A stretch of DNA of 55,263 bases from an uncultured Clostridia bacterium (GTDB taxonomy: Bacteria; Bacillota; Clostridia; TANB77; CAG-508): contig CALWZW010000008.1 in the NCBI GenBank assembly GCA_944386135.1, forward strand, positions 1-55,263, in the 5' to 3' direction. This document shows positions 11,330 through 22,323 of this stretch, piece by piece. The number at the start of each line of letters is the position of its first letter. Position 1 is the first letter of the stretch. The position numbers and the translations under genes were made by a program. The notes under the pieces are model-generated. The model searched no databases. It was not told the origin of the DNA and was given only the letters and a program-made list of their open reading frames with translations.

Positions 11330-12301
11330 ATGCCAAAGATACTATTTATGGGAACGCCAGATTTTGCAAAAACATCTTTAGAGGCTTTATATAATGCAAA
11401 GTTTGAGATTGTACGGAGTTGTAACAAATCCAGACAGACAAAAGGGAAGAGGAATGAAATTTGCAGAGTCTGATGTGAAAAAATTTGCACTAGAAAAAAA
11501 TTTAAAAATATTTCAACCTGAAAAAGTAAAAGAAAATGTAGAATTTATAAATCAAATAAAAGAATTAAGCCCAGATATAATATGTGTTGTGGCTTATGGA
11601 AAAATCTTACCAAAAGAGATATTAGATATTCCAAGTGAAGGCTGTATAAACTTACACGCATCACTTCTTCCAAAATATAGAGGAGCAGCGCCAATACAAT
11701 GGGCAGTTCTAAATGGAGATAAAGTAACAGGTGTTAGCACAATGTATATGAATGAAAAGATGGATGAAGGAGATATAATTCTGCAAAAAGAAACTGAAAT
11801 AGGAGAATATGAAACAACTGGAGAATTGTGGGACAGGCTACAAATAATTGGAGCAGACTTACTTGTAGAAACCGTAAAACAAATTAATAAAGGTATAGCA
11901 CCAAGAATAAAGCAGGGAAAGGACTTTTCTTTAGCTCCAATGTTAAATAAACAAATGGCAAAAATTGATTTTACTAAAAGTATGGAAGAAATAAAAAATA
12001 AAATATATGGTTTAAATCCTATAATGGGAGCATATGTAATATATAATAGTAAAAAAATAAAACTATGGAAAGTAGAAATGCTACAAAATGATTATGCAAG
12101 TAATGTAATAGAAAAAAACATTTCAGAAGAAATTGAGCCACGGAACAATACTTTTAGCAAATGATAAAGCAGGACTATATATAAAAGTTAAAAATGGAGT
12201 AATAAAAGTATTAGAAATGCAGGGCGAAAATGCAAAAAGAATGAGTGTATGTGATTTCTTAAGAGGAAATAAATTGAATGTGCGGAGAAAAATTTGAGTA
12301 G
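11330..12301 (+). CDS. fmt: methionyl-tRNA formyltransferase, with three CGG +1 frameshifts
   Basis: Formylates Met-tRNAi from 10-formyl-THF for translation initiation. The 322-aa product starts MPKILFMGTPDFA and has the catalytic-region hallmark SLLPKYRGAAPIQWAVLNG and C-terminal domain MQGENAKRMSVCDFLRG. Three in-frame CGG codons break it: 11414 (GTA CGGA, giving IVGVVTNPDRQKGRG), 12141 (CCA CGGA, giving EIEPGTILLA) and 12283 (GTG CGGA, giving NVGEKFE then TAG at 12299). The third lies five sense codons from the end, and the unshifted frame also stops nearby (12295), so it is supported by pattern more than by homology. The frame arithmetic is exact at all three. ATG 11330 follows AAGGAAGG. 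Confidence 0.93.
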
Positions 12302-12316
12302 AATAATAGAAAAAAC

Positions 12317-12345
12317 TAGTGAGAAGACTCTCACTAATTTTTTTC
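12317..12345 (+). terminator. intrinsic terminator after fmt
   Basis: TAGTGAGA pairs with TCTCACTA, followed by ATTTTTTT. Confidence 0.8.
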
Positions 12346-12456
12346 TATACAATAAAAATTTTTTTACAAAAAATGTAATTTTTTGTTTACTTTTATCAAA
12401 AGTTAATATACAATATACTAAGTAAAACTAAAGATTATTAAAGGGGGCTTTTGCTC

Positions 12457-13738
12457 ATGAAGATTTTAATGCTAACATGGGAATATCCACCAAGAGTTGT
12501 AGGTGGAATATCAAGGGTTGTACATGACCTATCAGGAAGATTAATAAAGGACGGACATGAAGTTACAGTTGTAACATATAGAGAAGGAAACGCACCATAT
12601 TTTGAAATCGATAAAGGTGTAAAAGTATATAGAGTAGATAATTATATGATAAACTCAAATAATTTTATAGATTGGATAATGCAACTTAATTTTAACATGA
12701 TAGCAAAAGCACGGAGAAATAATATCAAAAGAAGGAAAATTTGATATTATACATGCACATGACTGGTTAGTAGCATATTCAGCCAAAACACTTAAAGATG
12801 CATATGATATACCTATGTGTGCAACAATGCATGCAACAGAGAGTGGAAGAAATAGTGGTATACATGACCAAACACAAAAATACATAAACGATACAGAATG
12901 GATGCTAACATATGAAGCAACTGAAGTTATAGTAAATAGTAACTATATGAAATGTGAAATGCAAAGATTATTTGGACTTCCATTTGAAAAAATAAACGTT
13001 ATACCAAATGGTATTAATATGAATATGTATAATGGAATTGAAAAGGATTATGACTTTAGAAGAAGATTTGCATCAGATAATGAAAAAATAATAATGTGTG
13101 CTGGAAGATTAGTTTATGAAAAGGGATTTCAACATTTAATTGCGGCAGCTCCAAAGATTTTATCAGGATACAATGACAGCAAATTTATAATCGCAGGAAA
13201 GGGTGCTATGCTTGATGAATTAAAAGCACAAGTTAATTATTTAGGAATAAATAATAAAGTATATTTTACAGGACAATTAAGTTACAAAGATTTATGTAAA
13301 ATGTATAAAATAGCTGATGTTGCAGTGTTCCCTAGCACTTATGAGCCTTTTGGAATGGTTGCAATAGAAGCAATGTTTGCAGGAGTTCCAACAGTTGTAT
13401 CAGATGTCGGAGGATTAAATGAAATTGTAAATCATGGAGTAGATGGAATGAAGAGCTATGCAGGAAATCCTAATTCAATAGCAGATTCAGTCTTAGCTCT
13501 TCTTTATGACCATAGACTTGCAGACGATGTTTCAAAAAATGCAAAAATCAAGATAAAAAATTTATATAATTGGAATAAAATTGCGCAAGATACACACTTT
13601 ATATATCAGAAAGCAATTTGTCAGACAATGGCAGAAAAACAGAAACATCAAATTGCTCAAGAAAATGCAAAGAAGGCAAGAAAGAGAGAAGGAAGAGGTA
13701 CTTTAATTGCATTCAGAGGAAGAGAAGCTTTAGCTTAA
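12457..13738 (+). CDS. glycosyltransferase family 4-type (GT-B), with one CGG +1 frameshift
   Basis: A 426-aa GT-B retaining glycosyltransferase, transferring a sugar from a nucleotide-sugar donor. The N-terminus MKILMLTWEYPPRVVGGISR resembles glycogen/starch synthase-like GT4/GT5 enzymes. IIHAHDWLVAYSAK follows, and the C-terminal domain has ICAGRLVYEKGF-type sequence (CAGRLVYEKGFQHLI) and the E-x7-E motif in FPSTYEPFGMVAIEAM. The first frame is interrupted at GCA CGG (12712); dropping the C gives MIAKAGEIISKEGKFDIIHAHDW. A GGGGG ribosome binding site precedes ATG 12457. It has its own transcription unit start after a terminator and is followed closely by ylbF. Acceptor unknown; glycogen-like or cell-envelope glucan is possible. 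Confidence 0.85.
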
Positions 13739-13754
13739 ATAGGAGGTTAATAAC

Positions 13755-14087
13755 ATGAACGTATATGACACTGCAAATAGATTAGCAAAAGAACTAAGAG
13801 AATCACCTGAATATTTAGGGTATAAAAATATAAAAAAAGAAATTGAGCAAAATCCAGAGTTAAAAACAAAACTAACAGAATTTGAAAAGTTAAGATATAC
13901 AGTTCAATTAGAATCATTAAAAGGAGAAGAACAAGAAAAAACAAAATTAGAAGAAATGCAAAAAATATATGCAGAATTAATACAAGATGATATAGCTAAA
14001 AGATATTTCGATATTGAATTAAAGTTTAATGTTCTAATTGCAGATGTAAATAAAATTATTGCAGAATCTGTAAAAGATGTCTTATAA
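13755..14087 (+). CDS. YlbF/YmcA family regulator
   Basis: A 110-aa all-helical protein of the YlbF/YmcA family. In Bacillus, members of the RicA/RicF/RicT complex affect RNase Y action, sporulation, competence and biofilm formation. The sequence MNVYDTANRLAKELRESPEY and the long charged amphipathic helices (residues 25-75) match the family, as does the length. An AGGAGG lies 8 bases upstream of ATG. It starts 16 bases after the glycosyltransferase, so the two may be one operon. Which paralogue it is (YlbF or YmcA) cannot be fixed, so no symbol is given. Confidence 0.8.
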   Translation: MNVYDTANRLAKELRESPEYLGYKNIKKEIEQNPELKTKLTEFEKLRYTVQLESLKGEEQEKTKLEEMQKIYAELIQDDIAKRYFDIELKFNVLIADVNKIIAESVKDVL

Positions 14088-14109
14088 ATTTTACTAAATA
14101 ATTTAAAAG

Positions 14110-14128
14110 CCCCAGTTTTTTGCTGGGG
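14110..14128 (+). terminator. short GC hairpin, possible terminator
   Basis: CCCCAG pairs with CTGGGG across a TTTTTTG loop, but the following T-run is poor. It separates ylbF from recJ. Confidence 0.5.
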
Positions 14129-14195
14129 TATGTTTGTTTAAATAAGAGATAATGTTAAAAAACAAATTGAGCCTTAGGAAGGAATGAAATTAAAA

Positions 14196-15885
14196 ATGAA
14201 TAAGAAATGGCAATATAATAATAATATAAACAAGGAAAGGGCAAAAGAAATCGCAAACAAATTTAATCTTAGCTTAATAACAGCAGAAATTATATCAAGC
14301 AAAAATCTAAGTGATGATAAAATAAAAATATTTTTAGATCCAACAAGGAATGACTTTTATGATCCCTTTCTATTACCAGATATGGAAAAAGCAGTGGATA
14401 GAATTATAAGAGCAATAGATAACAAAGAAAATGTACTTATTTATGGCGACTATGATGTAGATGGTATTACAAGTACAACAGTCTTAAGGAATTTCCTAGA
14501 AGAAAGAGGGCTAGAAGTACGGATATTACATACCGAATAGATTAAAAGAAGGATATGGATTAAATAAAGAAGCAATAAAGTATATTACAGAACAAAATGT
14601 TAATTTAATGATTACTGTTGACTGTGGAATAACGGGCATAGAAGATATTGAATATGCAAATGGATTTGGAATGGATACCATAGTAACCGACCATCATGAG
14701 CCATTAGATATACTTCCAAACGCAATTGCAGTAATTGATCCAAAAATTCAAAATAGTAAATATCCATTTAACCAACTTGCAGGAGTTGGAGTGGTATTTA
14801 AGTTGATTCAGGCTTTATCAAAAAGATTAAGTTTAGATGAAAAAGAATATCTTAAATATTTAGATTTAGTATGTCTTGGAACTATATCAGATATTGTACC
14901 ATTAGTAGATGAAAATAGAGTTATCACAAAACTCGGATTAAAACTAATTGAAACTCATAGAAATTTAGGTCTAAAATCGCTTATAATTTCATCAGGATAT
15001 AAAATAATAAATTCTACAACTATATCATTTGGAATTGCACCAAGAGTTAATGCTTGTGGTAGAATGGGGTTTGCAGAAGATGCATTAAAATTATTTATAA
15101 CTAAAAATATAAACGAAGTGCAAGAACTTACAAAAAAATTGAATGATTATAATAGAGAAAGACAAGAAACTGAAAAGAAAATATTTGAAGAAGCACTTGA
15201 AGAAATAGAAAAAAATAATGAACTTGATAATGAAATAATAGTAGTATCAAAAGAAAATTGGCATCATGGAGTAATTGGAATAGTTTCATCGAAGATAACA
15301 GAAATGTATATGAAACCAAGTATACTATTATGTGAAGAAGATGGGATATGTAAAGGTTCTGGAAGAAGTGTACAAGGGTTAGATTTACACGATGCACTTT
15401 GCAAAGTAAGCAAAAACCTAGAAAAATATGGCGGACATGCTATGGCTGTAGGATTAAGTCTAAAAAAAGAAAATTTAGAAAATTTCAAAAAGGAAATAAA
15501 CCAATATATCAAGAGCTTAAATTTAGAAGAAGTACAACCAGTAATAGACATTGACATGGAAGTGGATTTAAAAGATTTAAAAATTGAAGTAGTAAATGAA
15601 TTAAAAAGGTTAGAGCCATTTGGTGAAGCAAATAAGATGCCAAACTTTATTATTAAAAATCTTAAAATTGACGCAATAAGAACGTTAACAGAAGGAAAAC
15701 ATTTAAAATTAAGCTTAAGAGATGAAAATTTTAAAATAGATGCAATAGGATTTAATTTGGGGGAACTTGCAAATGAATATAAATTAGGAGAAAAGGTTGA
15801 CATTGTGGGTAATCTTGAGATAAACTCATATAATGGAGTAGATAATATCCAGATGAATATCAAAGATGTAAAGAAGTCTTTGTAA
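14196..15885 (+). CDS. recJ: single-stranded-DNA-specific exonuclease RecJ, with one CGG +1 frameshift
   Basis: RecJ degrades ssDNA 5'-3' in recombination and mismatch repair. About 562 aa. DHH-phosphoesterase motifs are present: LIYGDYDVDGITST (motif I), VDCGI (motif II), VTDHHEP (motif III, DHH) and the later GSGRSVQGLDLHDAL and GGHAMAVGLSL (DHHA1-type). The frame breaks at GTA CGG (14520); removing the C gives EVGYYIPNRLKEGYG, as in RecJ. ATG 14196 is preferred because AGGAAGG (14176-14182) is too close to the in-frame ATG at 14184; the longer form would add four residues. rel follows 22 bases downstream. Confidence 0.92.
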
Positions 15886-15907
15886 GAAAAAAGGAGTGGT
15901 GTTCTAT

Positions 15908-18101
15908 ATGCAAGAAGAAAAAGAGATAACGATTTATGATGTGATAAATACATTGAAGAAGAATAGAAGAAGAGTAAATACAAAGTTAATTTTGAAGGCG
16001 TATCAATTTGCAAAGGATCACCATGCAGACCAAAAAAGGCTTTCAGGAGAAGAATATATAATTCATCCATTGAATGTGGCAAATATTTTATCTCAACTAG
16101 AATTAGATGACGAGACCATTTGTGCAGCACTTTTACATGATGTTGTAGAAGATACAGACATAACACAAGAAGATTTGGCAAGAGAATTTGGAGAAGAAAT
16201 AGCCAATATGGTGGATGGCGTTACGAAACTTGGTAAATTACAATACACAACAAGAGAGGAACAACAAGTTGAAAACTATAGAAAAATGTTTCTTGCTATG
16301 GGTAAAGACATAAGAGTCATACTTATAAAGCTTGCAGATAGATTGCATAATATGAGAACATTAAAATATTTGAAAAGAGATAGACAAATAGCAAATTCCC
16401 AAGAAACTATGGATTTATATGCACCACTGGCCAATAGACTAGGTATGTATTCTTTAAAATGGGAATTGGAGGATTTGGCTTTTAAATATTTAGATCCAGA
16501 AGAATATAGAGAAATAGTAGAAGGATTAGATGAAAAAAGAGAAGAAAGAATAGCATTTATAGATAAAATCAAAGAGCAAATACGAAATGAATTAAAAATT
16601 CAAAGGATAGATGCACAAATAACAGGAAGAGCAAAACACATATATAGTATATATAGAAAAATGCAAAGAGATAATATAACATTAGACCAAGTGTATGATT
16701 TACTTGCAATTCGTATAATTGTAAACTCTGTAAAAGACTGTTATGCAGCTCTTGGGGTTGTTCATGACCTATACAACCCTATGCCAGGGAGATTTAAAGA
16801 TTATATTGCTCTACCAAAAGCAAATATGTATCAATCTTTGCATACAACATTAATAGGACCAAAACGGAATTCCATTTGAAGTGCAGCTCCGTACATGGGA
16901 TATGCACAGAGTAGCAGAATATGGTATAGCTGCACATTGGGCATATAAGGAAGCAAATAAAACCAAAAAAACAACAGTTAAGGTAGAAGAAGATAAGCTT
17001 TCTTGGCTAAGAGAAACATTAGAGTGGCAAAAAGATATGCAAGACCCACAAGAATTTTTAAATACTTTAAAAACAGAGCTTTTTGAAGATGAAGTATATG
17101 TATTTACAAGAAATGGAGATATAAAAGTTTTACCAAAAGGTTCAACAACTATAGATTTTGCATATAGTATACATACAGAAATTGGACATAGAATGACAGG
17201 GGCAAAAATTAATGGAAAAATGATGCCAATTATCACAAAATTAAACAATGGAGATATTGTAGAAATAATAACAACAGATAATCCGAAAGGTCCTAGTAGA
17301 GATTGGCTAAAATTTGTGCAAAGTTCTAGTGCTAAAAATAAAATCCAACAATGGTTTAAAAAGGAAGATAGAGAAGAAAATATCGAAAAAGGAAAAGAAG
17401 CTATCCAAAAAGAAATAAAAAGAATAGGAATGACAGAAAATCAGTTAGAAAAACCAGAATATATAAATGCAACATTGGATAGATATAAATTTGCAAATAT
17501 AAATGATATGTATGCATCAGTAGGCTTCGGGACAATTTCAGCAGGAAAAATAATATCTAAATTGCTATATGAGTATAGAAAAGAACATGAAGAAGAGAAT
17601 ATAGAACAAAAAATAGAAGAACTTTCTAATAAGAAAAAAGTAGAACCAAAGAATACAAAATCTGGTGTAATTGTAAAAGGAATAGATAACTGCTTGGTAA
17701 AATTTTCTAAATGTTGTAATCCCGTTCCAGGAGATGAAATAATAGGATACATTACAAAAGGAAGAGGAGTATCAATTCATAGGAAAGACTGTGTAAATGT
17801 AAAGGATTTATTCCAAGAAGAAGACAGAATAATAGATGTAGAATGGTCAAATACAGAAAAATCATCATACAAAGTTGATATTGAAATACATTCAAATGAT
17901 AGAGAGGGTCTAGTTGCTGATATTGCAAAAGCAATGAATAATTCTAAAGCTACAATGCTCTTAATAAATTCTAAAGTTAATAAAGAAAGAATAGTAATAA
18001 CAGAAATAACCCTTGAAGTTGAAAACTTAGATGAGCTAAATAAAATATTAAAAACACTAAGAAAAATTGATAGTGTATATGATGTAAGAAGAAAGAAATA
18101 A
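15908..18101 (+). CDS. rel: bifunctional (p)ppGpp synthetase/hydrolase, with one CGG +1 frameshift
   Basis: Makes and degrades the stringent-response alarmone (p)ppGpp, responding to ribosomes stalled by uncharged tRNA. The 730-aa product has the HD hydrolase domain (HPLNVANILSQL, LLHDVVEDTD), the synthetase domain (YRKMQRDNITLDQVYDLLAIR), TGS (VYVFTRNGDIKVLPKGST) and a C-terminal ACT domain (IEIHSNDREGLVADI). The frame is broken at AAA CGG (16865); dropping the C gives IGPKGIPFEVQLRTWDMH, a conserved synthetase stretch. Unshifted translation ends five codons later. ATG 15908 is used because AAGGAG at 15890-15895 is too close to the upstream GTG. The MBL gene follows 20 bases on. Confidence 0.95.
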
Positions 18102-18121
18102 AAAAGGAAGAAGTGTAACAA

Positions 18122-18745
18122 ATGATACTAAAAACTTTAAAAATAGAAAATATGCTTGGAAGTTATACAAATTGCTATATTATTGCAGATGAAGATAAAA
18201 AAGAAGCAATGGTAATAGACCCAGCAGGAGAAACAAATAAGATATTAGATATGCTTAAAATATTAGATACAAACCCAAAATACATATACTTAACTCATTG
18301 CCATGCAGACCATATAGGAGCGGTAGAAGAGTTAAGAGAAAAAACAAATGCAAAGTTTTTAATACACAGAGTTGAAAATGAAAATTTACGAAATCCAGAG
18401 GTTAATTTAACATCAAATCTCGGAATAAAAAACATTGAATTAGAGGCAGATGCAAGAGTAGATGAAGGGGACAAACTGCATGTTGGAGATATAGAACTTA
18501 ATGTTATACACACACCAGGACATACAAATGGCGGTAGCTCTTTATATTCCAAAGAGCATAAGCTATTATTCTCAGGTGATACTCTTTTTAAAGGAACTTT
18601 TGGAAGATATGACCTGCCAACAGGAAGTAAAAAAGATATAATGAATTCAATAGAAAATAAATTACTTAAACTTCCAGAAGATACTTTAATATATCCAGGA
18701 CATGGAATGTCAGGAATAGTTTCAGAAGAAAAGAAACTCTATTAA
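18122..18745 (+). CDS. MBL-fold metallo-hydrolase (glyoxalase II-like)
   Basis: A 207-aa metallo-beta-lactamase-fold hydrolase. The metal-binding motif is THCHADHIG (HxHxDH), with a further His in HTPGHTNGGSS, the bridging Asp in FSGDTLF and the last His in YPGHG. The size and order match the short YcbL/glyoxalase II-like group, whose members hydrolyse thioesters such as S-lactoylglutathione analogues. Located 20 bases after rel, as in many Clostridia (rel-dtd-MBL order, without dtd here). The substrate is not known. Confidence 0.9.
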   Translation: MILKTLKIENMLGSYTNCYIIADEDKKEAMVIDPAGETNKILDMLKILDTNPKYIYLTHCHADHIGAVEELREKTNAKFLIHRVENENLRNPEVNLTSNLGIKNIELEADARVDEGDKLHVGDIELNVIHTPGHTNGGSSLYSKEHKLLFSGDTLFKGTFGRYDLPTGSKKDIMNSIENKLLKLPEDTLIYPGHGMSGIVSEEKKLY

Positions 18746-18773
18746 AACTAAGATTCATAAATTACCTAAAATT

Positions 18774-18800
18774 CGCATATATATTATTTAGATATATGCG
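18774..18800 (+). other. AT-rich hairpin between MBL gene and spoIIP-like gene
   Basis: CGCATATAT pairs with ATATATGCG across a short loop. There is no T-run after it, so a terminator role is uncertain. Confidence 0.4.
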
Positions 18801-18890
18801 GACAAAGGAAAAAAGTTTGAAAAGCAAATAGTGATATTTAGAATATTTTTCAAACTGATTTATGCCTTTAGAAAGGAATGGCATTAATTT

Positions 18891-20087
18891 ATGAATATAG
18901 CAGTAATAAATTTAAAAGACTTAATAAAATACGCAGTATGTTTTATTGTAGTAATTGCCATAATATCTATAGGAATAAGTTTATTAAAAAAAGAAGAATT
19001 AAAAGAAGAAGCAAAAGAGAACACTAGCTTTTTGGATTATATGAAAAATTCTTCTTTTTTATATTGCCTAAAAATCGAATTACCGATAATCTCAGTTGAA
19101 AAAGAAGAAAATTCAGGGATTAGTGCAGATATAAAATCTCCAAAAAATATATTAGAGACAGAATTATCAATTTTGGATAGTATAGAAGAATCTGAAAAAA
19201 CGGAAAATACTAATTCAGTAGAAAATAATATTTTAGAAGAAAATACGGTTAGTAATGAAATTGTAGAAAACACTGAAACTAATGACGAAGCCAAAGAAAA
19301 TGAAAATATTGAAGTTGCAACAAATTTGGAAACACAGGTAGTTTCAGAAAACAATATAAAAGCAAGTTACACAGATGAAGGAAGTAATGTTCAAGTTAAT
19401 AATCAAACGGGATATGATATTACAGATATAATAAATAATCCAAATTATGAAATAAAAAATAAAACTAAATTTGTAATATATCATACACATACATGTGAAA
19501 GTTATACATCAAGTGATAATTATAATTATGAAATGACTGGAAATTACAGAACAACAGATTTAAACTATACAGTATCAAGAGTAGGAGATGAGCTCGCCAA
19601 ATGTCTTGAAGGATATGGAAAGACAGTAGTACATGATAAAACATTTCATGACTACCCTGCATATAATGGCTCTTACGGTAGGTCTTTAACAACTATGCAA
19701 AAAGTTTTAGAAAGTAACCAAGATGCAGAAATTGCAATAGATTTACATAGAGATGCAGTTCGGAAGTAGTAATACTTATGGACCTAAGGTAAAAATTGGA
19801 GATGAAATGTGTGCACAGTTAATGTTTGTTATAGGAACAGATGGCTCAGGTCTATATCATCCAAACTGGAGGCAAAACTTAAATTTTGCAATAAAAGTGC
19901 AAGAAAAAGCAAATGAAATGTATCCTCGGACTTTTTAGACCAATAGTACTTAGAGATTCACGATACAACCAACATCTAACCACAGCAACAACAATCATAG
20001 AAGTTGGAGCAACTCGGAAATACATTAGATGAATGTATAAACAGTATGAAATACCTAGCAAAAGTATTTGATGAAGTGACTAAGTAA
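18891..20087 (+). CDS. spoIIP: stage II sporulation protein P family amidase, with three CGG +1 frameshifts
   Basis: SpoIIP is a membrane-anchored peptidoglycan amidase/endopeptidase that drives forespore engulfment. The 397-aa product has an N-terminal membrane helix (residues 12-30), a long acidic Glu/Asn-rich linker to about 190, then the SpoIIP domain: YHTHTCESYTSSD (metal His), NYRTTDLNYTVSRVGDELA, AIDLHRDAVGS (metal His), DGSGLYHPNWRQNL, LFRPIVLRDSRYNQHLT and IIEVGATGNTLDE. Three in-frame CGG codons break it at 19761 (GTT CGGA), 19927 (CCT CGGA) and 20015 (ACT CGGA). Dropping the C each time restores the conserved DAVGS, YPGLFRP and GATGNT. Two of these glycines are in highly conserved spots. 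GAAAGGA lies unusually far (about 14 bases) from ATG 18891. Confidence 0.9.
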
Positions 20088-20253
20088 ATTTTCTTGTTAA
20101 CCTTTTGAATTTGAACAACATAATTTAAAGGAAATATGAAACACCTATTTATTATATATGCTATAACAAAATTTTATATTTACCCATTGAATTTATAATT
20201 ACTATATGATATGATAAATGAAGTATAAATGTAGATAAATAAAAGGAGATAAA

Positions 20254-22323
20254 ATGAAAATATGTATTGTTGGAAAAAATTCTAAAATTGCAAATATAAT
20301 TGAAAAATCTATTATAAATAAAGAAAATGAAATTATAAAGGTCAGTCAAAGGGAAAAAATAAAATTCAATATTATCGAAAATATAGACACAATTATATAT
20401 TTAGTATCTAATACAAGTACAACACCTAAAAAACAAACATATGCTGAATATATTTTTTCAAATTGTGTTTTATTAACTGAATTTATTATTAAAAATGAAG
20501 AAAGAATTACAAATAAAAATTTCATTTATTTTTCATCAGCAAAAATATACAATATTTTTCCAGATAAATCTGAATACAAAGAAGATAAAATAGAAGAAAT
20601 AAATTGTTACACAAAATTAGAAAAAATAGCAATAAAGATTATAGAAATTGTAAACAAAATGGATAGCAGAGAAAAAATTATAACCACAATAGAAAATACT
20701 ATTTTACCATTAATATTAGAATTACCCAATATAGAAAATTATTATCCAATTTATGAATATACAAAAGTTATATCAGAAATAATAGTTTCTAAATTGCTAA
20801 AGAATTCATATATCCTTAGACCGACATATTTGTATGGAGATGAAAGTGATAATAATATCATTTTTGATATTATTAATAAAGCAATAGAAAATAAAAATAT
20901 AATTATAAATAGAATATCAAAAGACTTTGTTGATTATGATACATTAATAAATCTATTGAATAAAATAATATATTATAAAAGTAATAACATAAATGTTATT
21001 AATATAAGTTCATACAATAATATTAATAATGAAAAAATTATCAATTTTATAGGAAAAATAGAAGATATTATTGGTAAAAAAGCAAAAATTGATTTAATAT
21101 CAAAATGTAATAAAGAATTTTTAGTAAATAATTCAAAAATGAAAGAAATATTAGGTAATACTTATAAAAAAGAAGTGTTTGATGAAATCGTCAAAAAAAT
21201 AATTTATAAACTTTATATAGAAAAAATCGAAAAACTTGAAATATTGCAAGAGTATATAGGAGGTTCATATGCAAGAACATATCTAGTTAAAGATAATTTT
21301 AAAAAATTAATTTTAAAAATAAGTATGGGCAATGGTGCAGATAATGGAAACGAAAAATTAAAGAAAGAAGCTAAACAGATTCAAGTTATGTACAAGTTTC
21401 TTAGTGAAAAAGAATTTAATTGTTTACCAAAAATATATGAAATAAAAGCCATAGGAGATACTACAATCATAAAAGAAGAATATATAGAAGGAAAAACAAT
21501 CTCAGAATATATTTATGATAAAGAAATAAATATAGAATTGATAAAAAAATATATAAATAAAATGTGCAATATAGTTTTTTCTGTATATGCAAAAAAAGTA
21601 CCACAAAAAATAAATATCTTAGAAGAAGGAATAAACAGAGCAAAAAGCAGATTAAAAAAAGTAAAGGATACAAAGTTTGTTAATGAACTTTTTGAAAATG
21701 CATTAACTTTTGAAAATATTATTATAAATGATGAGAAATACTGTAATCCAATAAAATTGTTAGAAATTATATACTTAAAATATAAAGAAAAATTTGAGAC
21801 AAATCTTGGATTATGTATAAGTGGTGATGTAATTTTAGATAATGTTATTATAAAAAATGATAATCCATATATTATTGATACAAGAGGAGAAGATTTATTT
21901 TGGATAGATGAAAAGCCATACTTTGATGCTTATTATGACTTTGGAAAAATTTTGTTTTATTTCTATGGATGGAAATCTATAAGAGAAGAAAAAATAGAGA
22001 TAAAAACTAATAATTATAATTTAATGAATACTAATAGCTATATAAAAGTAATAGACGAGAAGAAAAAAATGTTGTATTATTTATCAGAAGAAACTATGAA
22101 CGAATTTTTCAAATATAAAAAATATATAAATGATGAGGAAACAAATGAAGAATTTAAAAATAAAGTCAACTTAATGGCAGGAATACACTTTTTATCAGAT
22201 ACATATCCAAGAATAATGGGAAAAGGAAATAAATTATTAGAATGTTATTCAGAATTTTTAATTGGAACAATAATAATAAACAAGGTGTATAATAATATTA
22301 TAGGAGGTAAAGAGAAGTGCTAA
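20254..22323 (+). CDS. fusion of NAD-dependent epimerase-like and aminoglycoside-phosphotransferase-like kinase domains
   Basis: A 689-aa protein with two parts. Residues 1 to about 310 resemble an extended short-chain dehydrogenase/sugar-nucleotide epimerase: an N-terminal strand with a glycine turn (MKICIVGKNSKIA), FIYFSSAKIY, CYTKLEKIA in place of YxxxK, and RPTYLYGD. Residues about 320-689 resemble an APH/choline-kinase fold: EYIGGSYARTYLV (P-loop-like), LILKIS (Lys), IKEEYIEGKTI, ISGDVILDNVII for the catalytic loop and IDTRGEDLF for the metal Asp. The catalytic-loop His of HGD is replaced by Ser. It is even more AT-rich than its neighbours. First gene of a tight four-gene operon; probable nucleotide-sugar or sugar-phosphate chemistry (inference). 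Confidence 0.65.
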   Translation: MKICIVGKNSKIANIIEKSIINKENEIIKVSQREKIKFNIIENIDTIIYLVSNTSTTPKKQTYAEYIFSNCVLLTEFIIKNEERITNKNFIYFSSAKIYNIFPDKSEYKEDKIEEINCYTKLEKIAIKIIEIVNKMDSREKIITTIENTILPLILELPNIENYYPIYEYTKVISEIIVSKLLKNSYILRPTYLYGDESDNNIIFDIINKAIENKNIIINRISKDFVDYDTLINLLNKIIYYKSNNINVINISSYNNINNEKIINFIGKIEDIIGKKAKIDLISKCNKEFLVNNSKMKEILGNTYKKEVFDEIVKKIIYKLYIEKIEKLEILQEYIGGSYARTYLVKDNFKKLILKISMGNGADNGNEKLKKEAKQIQVMYKFLSEKEFNCLPKIYEIKAIGDTTIIKEEYIEGKTISEYIYDKEINIELIKKYINKMCNIVFSVYAKKVPQKINILEEGINRAKSRLKKVKDTKFVNELFENALTFENIIINDEKYCNPIKLLEIIYLKYKEKFETNLGLCISGDVILDNVIIKNDNPYIIDTRGEDLFWIDEKPYFDAYYDFGKILFYFYGWKSIREEKIEIKTNNYNLMNTNSYIKVIDEKKKMLYYLSEETMNEFFKYKKYINDEETNEEFKNKVNLMAGIHFLSDTYPRIMGKGNKLLECYSEFLIGTIIINKVYNNIIGGKEKC

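Noticed and set aside
15264..16181. Minus-strand 305-codon ORF
   Set aside because: Antisense to recJ and rel, which are both secure; no start signal or recognisable domain.
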